A stretch of DNA of 64,000 nt from Candidatus Methanimicrococcus odontotermitis (GCA_031286065.1 JAITUZ010000033.1:35801-99800), one strand, 5' to 3'; counted from the stretch's first letter, positions 19,909-29,317 are shown. The notes: a model not told the origin generated them from the sequence alone. Numbers and translations are program-made.

Positions 19909-21168
19909 TTAAGTTAGATACATTGTAGATGAATTTAATGGCTTAATGCCCAAATAATACTCTGCTTCCCCATGGGGAACAAAAGTTCTATATTCTGTTG
20001 AAATATTGTTTTTTGTAATGATAGTATCGCCACAAAGTGTTCCAACAATAAATGCCTGATACTGTTGTTTTCCACTAACTGTTACATTCATGCCCATATA
20101 AACAGGTCCGCCGCTATCTCCTCGTTCTCCATAATTTGTCATAACACCTAATGTATCTAACACTCTTTCAGGAGCGTTTGATAAAGTAGTGTCATATATA
20201 TACCCAATGCATTGTCCACCAGTATTTCCTGTAGCTATACCATATTTCCTGATTTCGCCGGAAGGTCCGGTTGTTCCATAAACAACCATATGTGATTTGT
20301 TGTCAAGAGATCTCGAGGAATAATTTGAAGAAATTAGCAAAGTCGGATCATCACCAACATAAATTATTGGCGTTACACTATTATTCCTCACAAATGCTGT
20401 GTCAACGCGTGTATTGTTATCCTTTACAGTTCCGACAAGACGTGTTAGACCTGGTTGATAAACATTTGAGCTGACATTAAAATCAATGGAATGAGCTGAG
20501 ATTGTAAACCCTTTTTGGCTCATATTATTTTTATTATATGCAGGATAGCCAATGGTTGAACCCCCATCCTTTAAAGTACCATTGATGGTTTTATAAGTTA
20601 AAATCTGATAACCTCCTTTTAGCGGGGAAGCTGTGCCACTATACAGCGGTTCATTAATCATATCGTTTGTATAGAATATAAGTGGAATATTGCTTATATT
20701 TTCTTTTTCGGCATATGTATCCACCATATTTTTTATATTTATGATGTCATCTCTTGTTAATAATTTCGTTTTATTTTCACATATGTAAATGGTCATGTAT
20801 CCTTTTGCATACGCTCCATATCCGGAAATGGGACCATCATTAGTCCACAAATATTCTTTAAATCCTTCATCTTTTTGAAGACCTTTCGCCACTTTTTGTA
20901 AAGAAATCCACCACCCATAAGCATCCGCACCTGATTTATTTGGAACAGTTCCAAAAATAGCGATTGTTTCATTATATGTTTGCATATTTTCAAATTCTTT
21001 GGGATCTGTTGGGATGCTATTTTTTTCCAGAAGTTGGTAAATTTCTTCTTTTGATAATGGCAAATCTGTTGATTCTCGAATATCATCAATTCCAAATGCA
21101 AATCCTGAAAAATTCAGGAAAATTGTAAGGGCTAAAATAAGCAAGATAGATTTTTTTAGTTTTATCAT
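19909..21168 (-). CDS. Secreted trypsin-like (S1 fold) serine protease
   Basis: 419 residues from the ATG at 21168 (AAGGTG ribosome site; the track start lies 13 codons upstream). A signal peptide is followed by an N-terminal pro-like region (to about 190) and a chymotrypsin-fold domain. Candidate triad: His in FTISAHS, Asp in TRVDTAFV and Ser in GERGDSGGPVY. The catalytic domain resembles alpha-lytic-protease/streptogrisin-type enzymes. Several N-x-S/T sites suggest surface glycosylation. The pro-region segment (YICENKTKLLTRDD...) resembles a segment of the secreted hydrolase at 26981. The downstream Ig-like gene is on the same strand. Confidence 0.82.
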   Translation of the reverse strand: MIKLKKSILLILALTIFLNFSGFAFGIDDIRESTDLPLSKEEIYQLLEKNSIPTDPKEFENMQTYNETIAIFGTVPNKSGADAYGWWISLQKVAKGLQKDEGFKEYLWTNDGPISGYGAYAKGYMTIYICENKTKLLTRDDIINIKNMVDTYAEKENISNIPLIFYTNDMINEPLYSGTASPLKGGYQILTYKTINGTLKDGGSTIGYPAYNKNNMSQKGFTISAHSIDFNVSSNVYQPGLTRLVGTVKDNNTRVDTAFVRNNSVTPIIYVGDDPTLLISSNYSSRSLDNKSHMVVYGTTGPSGEIRKYGIATGNTGGQCIGYIYDTTLSNAPERVLDTLGVMTNYGERGDSGGPVYMGMNVTVSGKQQYQAFIVGTLCGDTIITKNNISTEYRTFVPHGEAEYYLGIKPLNSSTMYLT

Positions 21169-21207
21169 TTTGTTCACCTTCTTAAAAAATTGACATATTA
21201 TCGTCAA

Positions 21208-21511
21208 AGATTAATTATAATATAAGTATACTCTTATTTGTATTAATACTACTGCCACCTTATATTTAAGTCATGGTCATTTTTTAATTATTATGCCGGC
21301 AGAAAACAGCATTTGTGTTCTCTTCCAAAAGCATGAATTCACAGATGTCTTTGATGATTTCAATGTAAAACAAAACGCGGAACAAAAAAATATATCAATC
21401 ATGCATGACTCTGATTAAAAAATATTTTATCATTTCCGCGCTTTACACTTTTTCCGATTTACTTTTTCAGCGCGGCGCATCTATTCGTTTCAACAGTCAG
21501 GTTTCGCGAAA
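21208..21511. other. AT-rich divergent intergenic region
   Basis: Separates the protease and TPR genes, which are transcribed divergently. It is AT-rich and should contain both promoters. I see no tRNA, clear hairpin or conserved coding sequence in it. Confidence 0.5.
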
Positions 21512-23044
21512 ATGAATCACACGGATAAACGGTACGAACAGGGAAAAGCCCTTCTTTCCGAAGGCAGGAACGATGAAGCGATTACGATTTTAGAATCACT
21601 GACGCGGGATATGCCGAAATTCAAAAAGGCATGGGAAAAACTGTCTTTTGCTTATGTCAGTTCCGGCCGCTTTGAAGATGCCGCCCGCTGTTATGATGAA
21701 ATTTTGATCCGTTATCCGAAAGACGCTTTTGCTCTTTACCAAAAATCCGTTCTTGAAGAAAAAGCCGGACAGCTTGACACGGCGCTGGAGTCGATTGAAA
21801 AAGCCCTCAAATATGAGCCGGAAAACGCGGAATATTTGTATTCTAAAGGTTTTATTCTTTACCGGAAGAAGCGCCTCAATGAAGCCATCGGCTGGTTTGA
21901 CAAAGCGCTGGATATCGATCCGTTTTTCTTCGCGGCGGCCGATTACAAATGTTTATGTTTGATGGCGCTCGGCATTTACGATGAACTGATTTTATCCTGC
22001 CGCGATTATATCGGGCGCTTTGAGGCGTTCGCCGGTCAAGCGCCGCCGATTGATTCCGATCACGGCGGCGATCTTTTCGGCAGAGAGTCCGAAGTGATTG
22101 AAAAAGAAGACATTTGGCGCCTTTACAGTTATTTGTCTTTTTCATACATGAAGCTCGGCGCTTTCCGTCAGGCGGAAGAGATCCTGATCAAAGAGCTTGA
22201 ATTCGATTATGAGAAATCCCGTGTTTACTATTATCTCGGCTTGGTTCAAAACGCGCTTGGTAAATACGAACATGCGGCTTCTTCCTATGAGCGGTCTCTT
22301 GAATCCGAACCCGGCTTCACGGCGGCGCGCGTCAATCTGGGATTGGTTTACGCAAAAGCGGCGGAAACAAAAACCCGGGAAGAGGGAGACGTTTCGGACC
22401 GCGCCGGCAGTTTGCTTCAAAAATCACTTTCCGTATTGGAAGAGGTTCTTAACGCCGACTCTGAAAATTTGAGCGTTCTTTATGAAGCCGGAAAAATCCG
22501 ATTAAAACTCGGCGACATTGAAAAAGCGGAAAAAGCTTTTGAGGACATTCTCCGGCTTGACCCGAGTTTTGTTCAAGTTTATGAATATTTGGCGAAAATA
22601 AAATTCAATGAAGGCGATTATGAAGCCGCGCTTTCCTATTTGTCCGACGCTCAGATCAAGGATCCGTTCAATTATGAAATTATGAATCTGACAGGTGTTA
22701 TTTATTCCAAAAAAGGGGACAACGCATTCGCCCTGAAATGTTTGAAACACGCCGAAATGCTGGATCCGGCATGCCCGAAAGCGCATTACAACAAAGCGCT
22801 GATTTTCATGAAAGAAGAACGTTTTGAAGAAGCGGCGGCCTCTCTGTCTCAAATTTATGAAGCCGGCGCCGAAGAAAACGGCATTTCTTACGCCAAAGTT
22901 TTGAATTTTTACGGGACCGCGCTTCAAAATCTCGACCGGCTCAACGAGGCGCTCGCCGTTTTCAAACAGCTTCATGAGATGACGCCCGATGATGAAAGTG
23001 TCGCGGAAATCGTTTCCGCTTTGAAAAATGAAATGAAAGCGTGA
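21512..23044 (+). CDS. Tetratricopeptide repeat protein
   Basis: 510 residues made almost entirely of 34-residue TPR units, for example AWEKLSFAYVSSGRFEDAARCYDE and AEYLYSKGFILYRKKRLNEAI. There is no signal peptide or catalytic domain. A polar insert near residues 168-195 interrupts the array, and charged acidic linkers separate later repeats. TPR solenoids scaffold protein complexes; the partner is unknown. Methanogen genomes are rich in such proteins. The gene stands alone on this strand. Confidence 0.92.
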   Translation: MNHTDKRYEQGKALLSEGRNDEAITILESLTRDMPKFKKAWEKLSFAYVSSGRFEDAARCYDEILIRYPKDAFALYQKSVLEEKAGQLDTALESIEKALKYEPENAEYLYSKGFILYRKKRLNEAIGWFDKALDIDPFFFAAADYKCLCLMALGIYDELILSCRDYIGRFEAFAGQAPPIDSDHGGDLFGRESEVIEKEDIWRLYSYLSFSYMKLGAFRQAEEILIKELEFDYEKSRVYYYLGLVQNALGKYEHAASSYERSLESEPGFTAARVNLGLVYAKAAETKTREEGDVSDRAGSLLQKSLSVLEEVLNADSENLSVLYEAGKIRLKLGDIEKAEKAFEDILRLDPSFVQVYEYLAKIKFNEGDYEAALSYLSDAQIKDPFNYEIMNLTGVIYSKKGDNAFALKCLKHAEMLDPACPKAHYNKALIFMKEERFEEAAASLSQIYEAGAEENGISYAKVLNFYGTALQNLDRLNEALAVFKQLHEMTPDDESVAEIVSALKNEMKA

Positions 23045-23073
23045 TTTGATTTCGTGTCTGTCATACTTGAAAT

Positions 23074-23826
23074 TTAAAACGGTGCTCTTGCATATACATA
23101 TAATAAACTTATGTACGCCGGTAAAAAAACAATCCACGCTATTTGCCGGAGACTGATTCTAATCTTCTTCGAAAATAAACAGCAAACAAAGTAAAAACCG
23201 AAAAATAACAGAGAGATTCCGAAAACGGGAATCTGATCGTTAATTATTTCAAAAACAATTAAAACTGCATAAGAAATAACAGTCAAAAACGCTAAATGGA
23301 ATGTACCCTTGCTTATTTTTTTATTATTTTGAAGTAGAATTTCTTTATCACTTTGAAGTAAAGTTGCATAGGTATAATAGAATAATGTAAACGAAAGTGC
23401 TGAAAGTGTATAAGCAGTAAATGTTACTCGAGGACTGCTTAATGATAACCAAGGTATAGTTTCGATCAAGAAACGGCTCAAAGACAAAAATAGTAAAACA
23501 CAGCACAATGTAAATCCTATGCTGTAAAAAAAATCTTTTATTTTGAAATTATATTTTTTCTTTAAAATAATGTAGATAATGATGCTGAAACCCAAAAGTG
23601 AAACAATGAATAAGAAATTGAATATGTTTAATTCTTCTGTCAGTCCTATATGAACATCTTCTCTTCTCAGCAATTTTATAAACAGAAACAGAATATCGAA
23701 TGTCTTTTCAAATGGATATAATATTATCCATATGAATGACATAACACAACATTCAATAAAGGGAACTGCGATTTGTTTTAGTATTTGAGTCATAACATTT
23801 TCTATTTTTATCTCGTTAAGATTCAT
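23074..23826 (-). CDS. PFIECC-family polytopic membrane protein, unit 4
   Basis: 250 residues, about six or seven membrane segments. It belongs to a paralogous family in this window (23074, 23929, 25013, 26179, 61848). Shared marks are VPFIECCVMS near the N-terminus, a basic KKKYNFKIKDFFY segment before a long helix, an FYYTY.TLL segment, and IRISLRQIAW near the C-terminus. I do not recognise a described family. The start ATG lies inside the final codons of the secreted-protein tail fragment (23816-23932), whose GGAGTT serves as ribosome site, so translation is probably coupled. Confidence 0.8.
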   Translation of the reverse strand: MNLNEIKIENVMTQILKQIAVPFIECCVMSFIWIILYPFEKTFDILFLFIKLLRREDVHIGLTEELNIFNFLFIVSLLGFSIIIYIILKKKYNFKIKDFFYSIGFTLCCVLLFLSLSRFLIETIPWLSLSSPRVTFTAYTLSALSFTLFYYTYATLLQSDKEILLQNNKKISKGTFHLAFLTVISYAVLIVFEIINDQIPVFGISLLFFGFYFVCCLFSKKIRISLRQIAWIVFLPAYISLLYVYARAPF

Positions 23827-23932
23827 AGTAAACTCCGTAATCGCTGCTGATATAATCCACGTTGGACTGATAACCGGTCATGTTCGCCCTCATTGTTAAA
23901 ATGTCGCTGTTTATCACGTATGAATATTTCAT
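23816..23932 (-). pseudogene. C-terminal tail fragment of secreted hydrolase, unit 4
   Basis: 38 residues from an ATG that overlaps the preceding membrane gene's TGA as ATGA. It encodes only the end of the secreted protein found complete at 26981: YSYVINSD..TMRANMTGYQSNVDYISSDYG. Everything upstream (signal peptide, hydrolase domain, repeats) is missing. The longer track ORF (to 23998) adds out-of-frame membrane gene sequence. It is chained by overlaps to genes on both sides. It could be translated, but it has no signal peptide. Confidence 0.75.
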
Positions 23933-24595
23933 ATAAACGGTGCTGATGTTATAATGAGATAAAGGAGTACAGGAAACATCGACAAAAACAAACTCCATGA
24001 AACCCCTCGAAGACTGAGTCTGAATTTTTTAAAAATAAAGACACACAATCCGAAAATCAATAGCGGCAACACTCCTCCAATCGGAGGGCGGGAACTTATG
24101 ATTTCCAAAATTGCGGTGATTAAAGAAAAAACCAATACAATAATCATCAAACGCGGAATAGATATGCCGTTTTCTTTTTTTTCATTTTGATATAAGATTG
24201 CATAAGAATAATATACGGACAGAAATGGAAGCATATAAAAAATGAACCATAGGATTTCATTTGTCGCATATTTTATAAAACAGACTTGGACTAAAAAGAC
24301 AACCAAAGTACAACACGATGTAAAACTGATTCCATTCAAAAAAACATTTGTTTTGAAATTATATTTTTTTGACAAGATATAATATAAAATATAATTTAAA
24401 ACAATAATAAAAATAACACAGATGATATATGATAAAACGCTTACCATGTTCCAACTGATGTTTCCGTATCCTAAAAACATCATCCGCAGATATATTATCT
24501 CAGATACAAAATAATGAGAAAAGAATATCAATGGAATGGATAAGATGCAACATTCGATAAAAGAAATTATATTTCGAATGGAGAATATTTGAATA
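23929..24595 (-). CDS. PFIECC-family membrane protein, unit 3, start codon lost
   Basis: The track ORF starts at an internal TTG (24531), but the same frame extends upstream and encodes the family N-terminus, IIQIFSIRNIISFIECCIL. Where the paralogues have ATG-ATT-CAA, this copy has ATT-ATT-CAA, preceded by GGAG about 8 nt upstream. So either ATT is used as a start or the gene is losing function. An ATG at 24601, just downstream of the GGAG, is out of frame. The rest (FNFKTNVF, YYSYAIL, FRLSLRGVSW) matches the family, about 220 residues in all. The C-terminal TGA overlaps the next ATG. Confidence 0.68.
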
Positions 24596-24653
24596 ATAGC
24601 ATCGTCTCCTTTTCCATTGATATTAAATCATGAATTTTTTCTATATAACCGTT

Positions 24654-24824
24654 TCAGGAAGAGGACTTATAAGCATCATATTGACTGCTGACATAGTCTA
24701 CATTGGATTGATAGCCGGTTATATATGCTCTCATTGTTTCCATATCATCCGGCGTCATGTATGAATAGCTGACAACGCTGCCGTTCTGAACGCCGCGATA
24801 ATATTTTTGGATGTCAACAGTCAT
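24654..24824 (-). pseudogene. C-terminal tail fragment of secreted hydrolase, unit 3
   Basis: 56 residues starting MTVDIQKYYRGVQNG and ending in TGYQSNVDYVSSQYDAY. This corresponds to the last part of a C-terminal repeat of the secreted protein at 26981 (compare MTVYIQKFHEDVLSG). The frame upstream shows a few matching codons (SDGST) and then decays. It lies directly upstream of the unit 3 membrane gene, in the position a full secreted gene has in unit 1. Not in the ORF track. Confidence 0.72.
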
Positions 24825-24970
24825 CGTTGACCCGTCAGATTTGAAAAGAATATATTAAACAATTTTTAATATAAACACTAATACTTAAATAGTTTTATTA
24901 AAAAGGTGTAAAAATAAATAATAGCAGTAACAGAGAATAACGGTAAAATAAAGAACAGAAACAAAAAATA

Positions 24971-24992
24971 AAAACCGGAGAACTCCGGTTTT
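24971..24992 (-). terminator. Hairpin terminator after unit 2 membrane gene
   Basis: AAAACCGGAG-AA-CTCCGGTTTT forms a perfect 10-bp inverted repeat. Read on the minus strand it lies about 20 bp after the stop of the gene at 25013. The structure resembles an intrinsic terminator and separates units 2 and 3. Confidence 0.65.
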
Positions 24993-25012
24993 TTGATTCA
25001 CATAAACGGCAT

Positions 25013-25756
25013 TTAAAATGGCCTACTTGCATACCCGATGAATACAAGTATGTGTGCTGATATAAAAATAATCCATGCCATTTGCCGAGGACTGATTCTC
25101 ATCTTCTCAAAAGATAAACAACTGACAAAATAAGAGCCGAAAAATAGCAGAGACATCCCAAAAACAGGAACATTCCCGTGAATTATTTCAAAAGTAATTA
25201 AAATTGCATAAGAAATAATTGTCAAAACCGCTAAATATAATGTATCCTTACTGATTTTTTTATCATTTTGAAGTAAAATTGATTTGTCATTTTTAAGTAA
25301 GGTTACGTATGTATAATAAAATAATATAAATGAAAGTGCTGAAAATGTATATGTAGTGAATGTTACTCGAGGAACGTCCAGTAGGAGAATCCAAAGTTTA
25401 GCTTCACCCAATATACGTTCCAAAGAAAGAAATAGTAAAACACAGCAAAATGTAAACCCTATACCGTAAAAAAATTCTTTTATTCTTAAATTATATTTCA
25501 TCTTCACAATAATATATATAATTATACTGAACCCCAGGAATGAAACAATAAATAATGAACCATACACATTCATTTCTTCCAGTAGTCCTATATGAACACT
25601 TTCTCTTCCCAACAATTTTACAAATAGAGACAGGCCATTGATTATCTCTTTAAACGGATATACTACCAGTATCCATATAAATGACATAACACAGCATTCA
25701 ATAAAGGGAACTACAATTTGTTTTAGTTGAATCATAATATTCTGTGGTTGAATCAT
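25013..25756 (-). CDS. PFIECC-family polytopic membrane protein, unit 2
   Basis: 247 residues, close paralogue of the protein at 23074 (IVVPFIECCVMSFIWIL, FFYGIGFTFCCVLLFLSLER, FYYTYVTLLKNDKSILLQ, MRISPRQMAWIIF). About seven hydrophobic segments; charged loops between helices 2-3 and 5-6. The start has an AGGAGA ribosome site. It follows the mini secreted gene by about 90 bp. No transporter or enzyme motif is recognised. Confidence 0.8.
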   Translation of the reverse strand: MIQPQNIMIQLKQIVVPFIECCVMSFIWILVVYPFKEIINGLSLFVKLLGRESVHIGLLEEMNVYGSLFIVSFLGFSIIIYIIVKMKYNLRIKEFFYGIGFTFCCVLLFLSLERILGEAKLWILLLDVPRVTFTTYTFSALSFILFYYTYVTLLKNDKSILLQNDKKISKDTLYLAVLTIISYAILITFEIIHGNVPVFGMSLLFFGSYFVSCLSFEKMRISPRQMAWIIFISAHILVFIGYASRPF

Positions 25757-25845
25757 ATCATTCTCCTAGACACAAATAAAAATACAATTATAGAAAATTA
25801 GAGAAAATGACATCCATTAAGCAAGATATCATTTCCTATTTTAAT

Positions 25846-26115
25846 TCAAGATTCGTAGTAAACCCCATAGTCACTGCTGATATAATCCGCGTTGGATTGA
25901 TAACCGGTCATATTCGCTCTCATCGTTGATATTTCTGTGTTTATCACGTATGAATAAGTGAAAGCGCCGTTGAGAACATCATCATTATCACTCTCGGCTA
26001 ATTTATATATTGACGGAGCAGCGGACGCATTCGCATTTTCGAATCCATCACAGATAAACCAACATATAAATAAACTTAAAATGAGGAAAAATATCCAAGC
26101 TTTTGTTTTGGTCAT
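25846..26115 (-). CDS. Mini secreted protein: signal peptide joined to hydrolase tail, unit 2
   Basis: 89 residues from the ATG at 26115 (AGGTGACTTTT site, as for the full-length gene). The N-terminal signal peptide (MTKTKAWIFFLILSLF...) is followed by a SIYKLAESDNDD segment resembling the N-terminal SIYNSTD repeats of the full-length protein, then directly by the C-terminal tail VLNGAFTYSYVINTEISTMR...SSDYG. An internal in-frame deletion of a gene like the one at 26981 explains it. Signal peptide, ribosome site and stop are all intact, so it may be expressed as a small exported protein. Confidence 0.75.
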   Translation of the reverse strand: MTKTKAWIFFLILSLFICWFICDGFENANASAAPSIYKLAESDNDDVLNGAFTYSYVINTEISTMRANMTGYQSNADYISSDYGVYYES

Positions 26116-26178
26116 AAAAGTCACCTGAAATTTCTTTAATTTAAATGTTTAAACAATCACATGCATCAGCTGTTGTAT

Positions 26179-26883
26179 TTAAAAACTCCAAGAGATTGCT
26201 AATAGAAAATTACACCAGAATAGTATCCATGAAAATACAAACGGATACCAAGCAAATAATCGAAGATTGAATAGATGTGTTTTATATATTAAACAATAAG
26301 CAAAATATAATTCATAAAATAAAAAGAAGACACTTGCATATGGAATTTGATATTTGCTCATTTCAAAAACGGTTAGTGTGGCTAAACAAATCGCTGTTAT
26401 CACCATCAACAAATATGAGATAACTTTTTGGTCTTTTTCTCCATTCGTTTTAATCAAAATCACGTATGAATAATACAGTAAGATGACAGGGAACAGATAA
26501 AAAAGAACTGCTTCTCTAATCATTTCATTAACAGGATTGCCGGAACGACTCAGTACAATACCGCCATCCACAGTACTTATAATTAAATAAACAACCATAA
26601 AACAAGTTGATACAAAGCCGACACCATAAAAAAACACGTTTATTTCAAAATTAAATTTTTTCTTTAGGACTGAGTACAAAATAAAATTGAGAATTGGATT
26701 TAACACACAAACACCTATCATAATTAACATGTAAGACAAATAAGCAGCAGGGGGCGAAGAGAATATATAAGAGAATATAGGCAAAAAAACCAGCCGGAAA
26801 AACATTAATGATGATAGAACACAGCATTCGATGAAAGGCATATTATTTGGCTTGAGTATCAAAGTTATTATTTTTTGAATCAT
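26179..26883 (-). CDS. PFIECC-family polytopic membrane protein, unit 1
   Basis: 234 residues from the ATG at 26883 (GGTGG upstream; the track start is four codons earlier). The most diverged member in the array: MPFIECCVLS, KKKFNFEINVFFYGVGF, YYSYVILIK and FNLRLFAWYPF keep the family layout of six or seven membrane segments. It follows the full-length secreted hydrolase gene by about 100 bp, which defines the complete two-gene unit. Confidence 0.78.
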   Translation of the reverse strand: MIQKIITLILKPNNMPFIECCVLSSLMFFRLVFLPIFSYIFSSPPAAYLSYMLIMIGVCVLNPILNFILYSVLKKKFNFEINVFFYGVGFVSTCFMVVYLIISTVDGGIVLSRSGNPVNEMIREAVLFYLFPVILLYYSYVILIKTNGEKDQKVISYLLMVITAICLATLTVFEMSKYQIPYASVFFLFYELYFAYCLIYKTHLFNLRLFAWYPFVFSWILFWCNFLLAISWSF

Positions 26884-26980
26884 AATAAATTCCACCGAAT
26901 AATGTATGTCAAATTCAATAAAAACTACAAGAAAGTGTCATCAACGGAACGATCGATGTCACTTTCAATTTTTAACCCCA

Positions 26981-29317
26981 TTAAGACTCGTAATAAACCC
27001 CGTAGTCACTGCTGATATAATCAACGTTAGACTGATAACCGGTCATATTCGCTCTCAACGTTGAAATCTCATCTATCTCATAGGAATATGTGAAAGCACC
27101 GCTGAGAACATCCTCATGGAATTTTTGAATATAAACAGTCATATCTGAACCATTATGAGTGAAAGAAATATTAAACGTCATATTCTCGTACGCGGGTTTG
27201 CCGTTTACTTGCGTCAGGGGCGGAAAGACTTGATTCCCGTTTTCATCATAGGCATAAAGATTTCCACCGGCAGATGAGTCCGCAAATCTTAAAATTTCAT
27301 TGTTGTTAATATAGATGTGGGCACTATCGCCGGCACCCATTGAAACTCTCAAGTCTGTCAGCCTCAGTTCTTGGACACGGGATCCTGCTGTTTCAAGTTG
27401 AAGTGTCTTATCCTGTTGGTTTAAAAAAGACCCGTCCACATATGTCCATGTCAAAAGTTCATGATTAACCGAATAATCACTGCTGATATAATCCACATTG
27501 GACTGATAACCGGTCATGTTTGCTCTCATTTCTGACATTTCGGTGTTTGTCATATAAGAATAGTTGAAAGTGCCGTTAAGAGCTCCGCGATAATATTTTT
27601 TAATCTTAATGTTCATTTCCGAGCCGTCATGAACAAAAGAGACATCAAATGTCATGTTTTCATATGCAGGTTTGCCGTTTATTTTTGATATGGACCCCAA
27701 TTGATTTCCATTTTCGTTATAAACGTAAAGATTTCCGCCGGCAGACGAATCAACAAATTTTAAAATTTCATTGTCGTTGATGTAAATACGGGCGCTGTCT
27801 CCTGATCCCATTGAAACTCTCAAATCTGTTAAATCAAATTCTTGGACACGGAGACCTTGTTCAGAGAGTTGAATGGTAACATCGTTTTCATTTTCAAAAC
27901 TCGATGTTGTTGACGAAGGCATTATTTGTTGGTATCCTTTTTCCATAAGACCAATCAAATACCCTTGACCGCGATCTATAGTAAAAGCAGTTGCATAATA
28001 AACAGATGAAGATGGAACATAATTTGGATTACTCCGAAGCGCTAATCCGCAATTCCAAGTGTCGTCAGAGTAAGCGTATGAATAACTTGCTAAATCCATA
28101 CTATCTAATTTCGGGTCTCGAATTAAAATACCATCATCAACTTCTTCTGCAAATTGACTGAAATTATGTCCGGTCGTCCAATTTGCTCCAACATAATTAT
28201 TTTCATAAAGGAGATGTGGTTGCTCAAATATAAGCCCGGGAACATAATTTATCATTTGTTCTACAGCATAATTTGTATGTAATGGCATACTTAAATCAGC
28301 CATATAATGGGATGCATAGGACAAATTTATACATTTTTCATCCATTGTACCTGCTAATGATACATTATTATAATAGTTATTAGTCCAATTAGGTGCACCG
28401 CCAAATTGGTTTGTCGGATTATAATAATGTTTATAGTTGTCTTCATAAACATTAATGGAGGGGGCGAAAAAATCGGGTTCAGCCGCATAATCTGAAATAA
28501 TGTCAACATAATATGGATCAAAGCCTGCTTTTTCAGAGGCCCATCCAGACATATCCCCATGCATATTCGGATTTGATGAACCCCAGTTTGAAGTAATGAC
28601 TTCATTTCCTTTTATTGAGGCTTCTTTGAGGATAAGATTTGAAATATCTCCCAGCATTCGGATTTCCTTTTCGGAAATTTCGGAAAGCAAAGCCTCTTTA
28701 TTTTCAACCGTGATAAATAAAACAAGTCCGGTACGCAAATATTTTACAGGATATTTTTCATCGAAAGTTTTCAAAAATGAAATCATTTCATCGGGAGAAG
28801 CGTTTTCACTTTTTGAATTTTGTATCATCTCGATGTACATTTCTTTTGATTCCGGACGCGTCGCAAAAACCCAGTAACCTTCAATGGATCTTAAATCGTC
28901 GTCGATAAACATAATGTTTATATCTTCAGCTTCAGCGTCTACTCCTCGATTTTCAAGCCATGAGCCGAATTGTGAAAAAGATTTAAGGGTGTTGTCAGAG
29001 ACATTAATATTTCCCAATATATCTCGGGAGTAAGCGTCATCAATCGGAATTTTTTCGTATTCGATGAACTCGGGTGTATCTCCTGTTTCATCAACAATCG
29101 GATTACCGTTGGTTGAATTGTATATTGAAGGCGTTGTGTCTTCTTCGGCAGGCTCGTCTTCGAGTGAATTGTATGTTACGGGAACATTCGGATTGTAGTC
29201 TGTTGAGTTGTAGATTGAGACTTCAGTTGTTGAATCATCGCCGGCGCAGACAGATAAACCGGTAATGAGAAACATGCTTAAAACAAGAAAAATTATCAAA
29301 GATTTTGTTTGGATCAT
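26981..29317 (-). CDS. Secreted phospholipase C / P1-nuclease-like protein with C-terminal repeats, unit 1
   Basis: 778 residues from the ATG at 29317 (AGGTGATT site). Signal peptide, then a low-complexity part with SIYNST repeats, then a domain near residues 90-240 with VLFITVENKEALLSEIS. A helical domain at about 240-470 carries NWGSSNPNMHGDMSGW and YASHYMADLSMPLHT. The spaced His/Asp pattern recalls zinc-dependent phospholipase C or S1/P1 nuclease; this is a weak inference from motif layout. Two tandem modules of about 135 residues follow (near 479-615 and 635-778), each with LTDLRVSMG.GDSA.IYIN, PAYENMTF and ANMTGYQSNVDYISSDY. Many N-glycosylation sites. A diverged homologue without the C-terminal modules lies at the right edge. 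Confidence 0.75.
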   Translation of the reverse strand: MIQTKSLIIFLVLSMFLITGLSVCAGDDSTTEVSIYNSTDYNPNVPVTYNSLEDEPAEEDTTPSIYNSTNGNPIVDETGDTPEFIEYEKIPIDDAYSRDILGNINVSDNTLKSFSQFGSWLENRGVDAEAEDINIMFIDDDLRSIEGYWVFATRPESKEMYIEMIQNSKSENASPDEMISFLKTFDEKYPVKYLRTGLVLFITVENKEALLSEISEKEIRMLGDISNLILKEASIKGNEVITSNWGSSNPNMHGDMSGWASEKAGFDPYYVDIISDYAAEPDFFAPSINVYEDNYKHYYNPTNQFGGAPNWTNNYYNNVSLAGTMDEKCINLSYASHYMADLSMPLHTNYAVEQMINYVPGLIFEQPHLLYENNYVGANWTTGHNFSQFAEEVDDGILIRDPKLDSMDLASYSYAYSDDTWNCGLALRSNPNYVPSSSVYYATAFTIDRGQGYLIGLMEKGYQQIMPSSTTSSFENENDVTIQLSEQGLRVQEFDLTDLRVSMGSGDSARIYINDNEILKFVDSSAGGNLYVYNENGNQLGSISKINGKPAYENMTFDVSFVHDGSEMNIKIKKYYRGALNGTFNYSYMTNTEMSEMRANMTGYQSNVDYISSDYSVNHELLTWTYVDGSFLNQQDKTLQLETAGSRVQELRLTDLRVSMGAGDSAHIYINNNEILRFADSSAGGNLYAYDENGNQVFPPLTQVNGKPAYENMTFNISFTHNGSDMTVYIQKFHEDVLSGAFTYSYEIDEISTLRANMTGYQSNVDYISSDYGVYYES

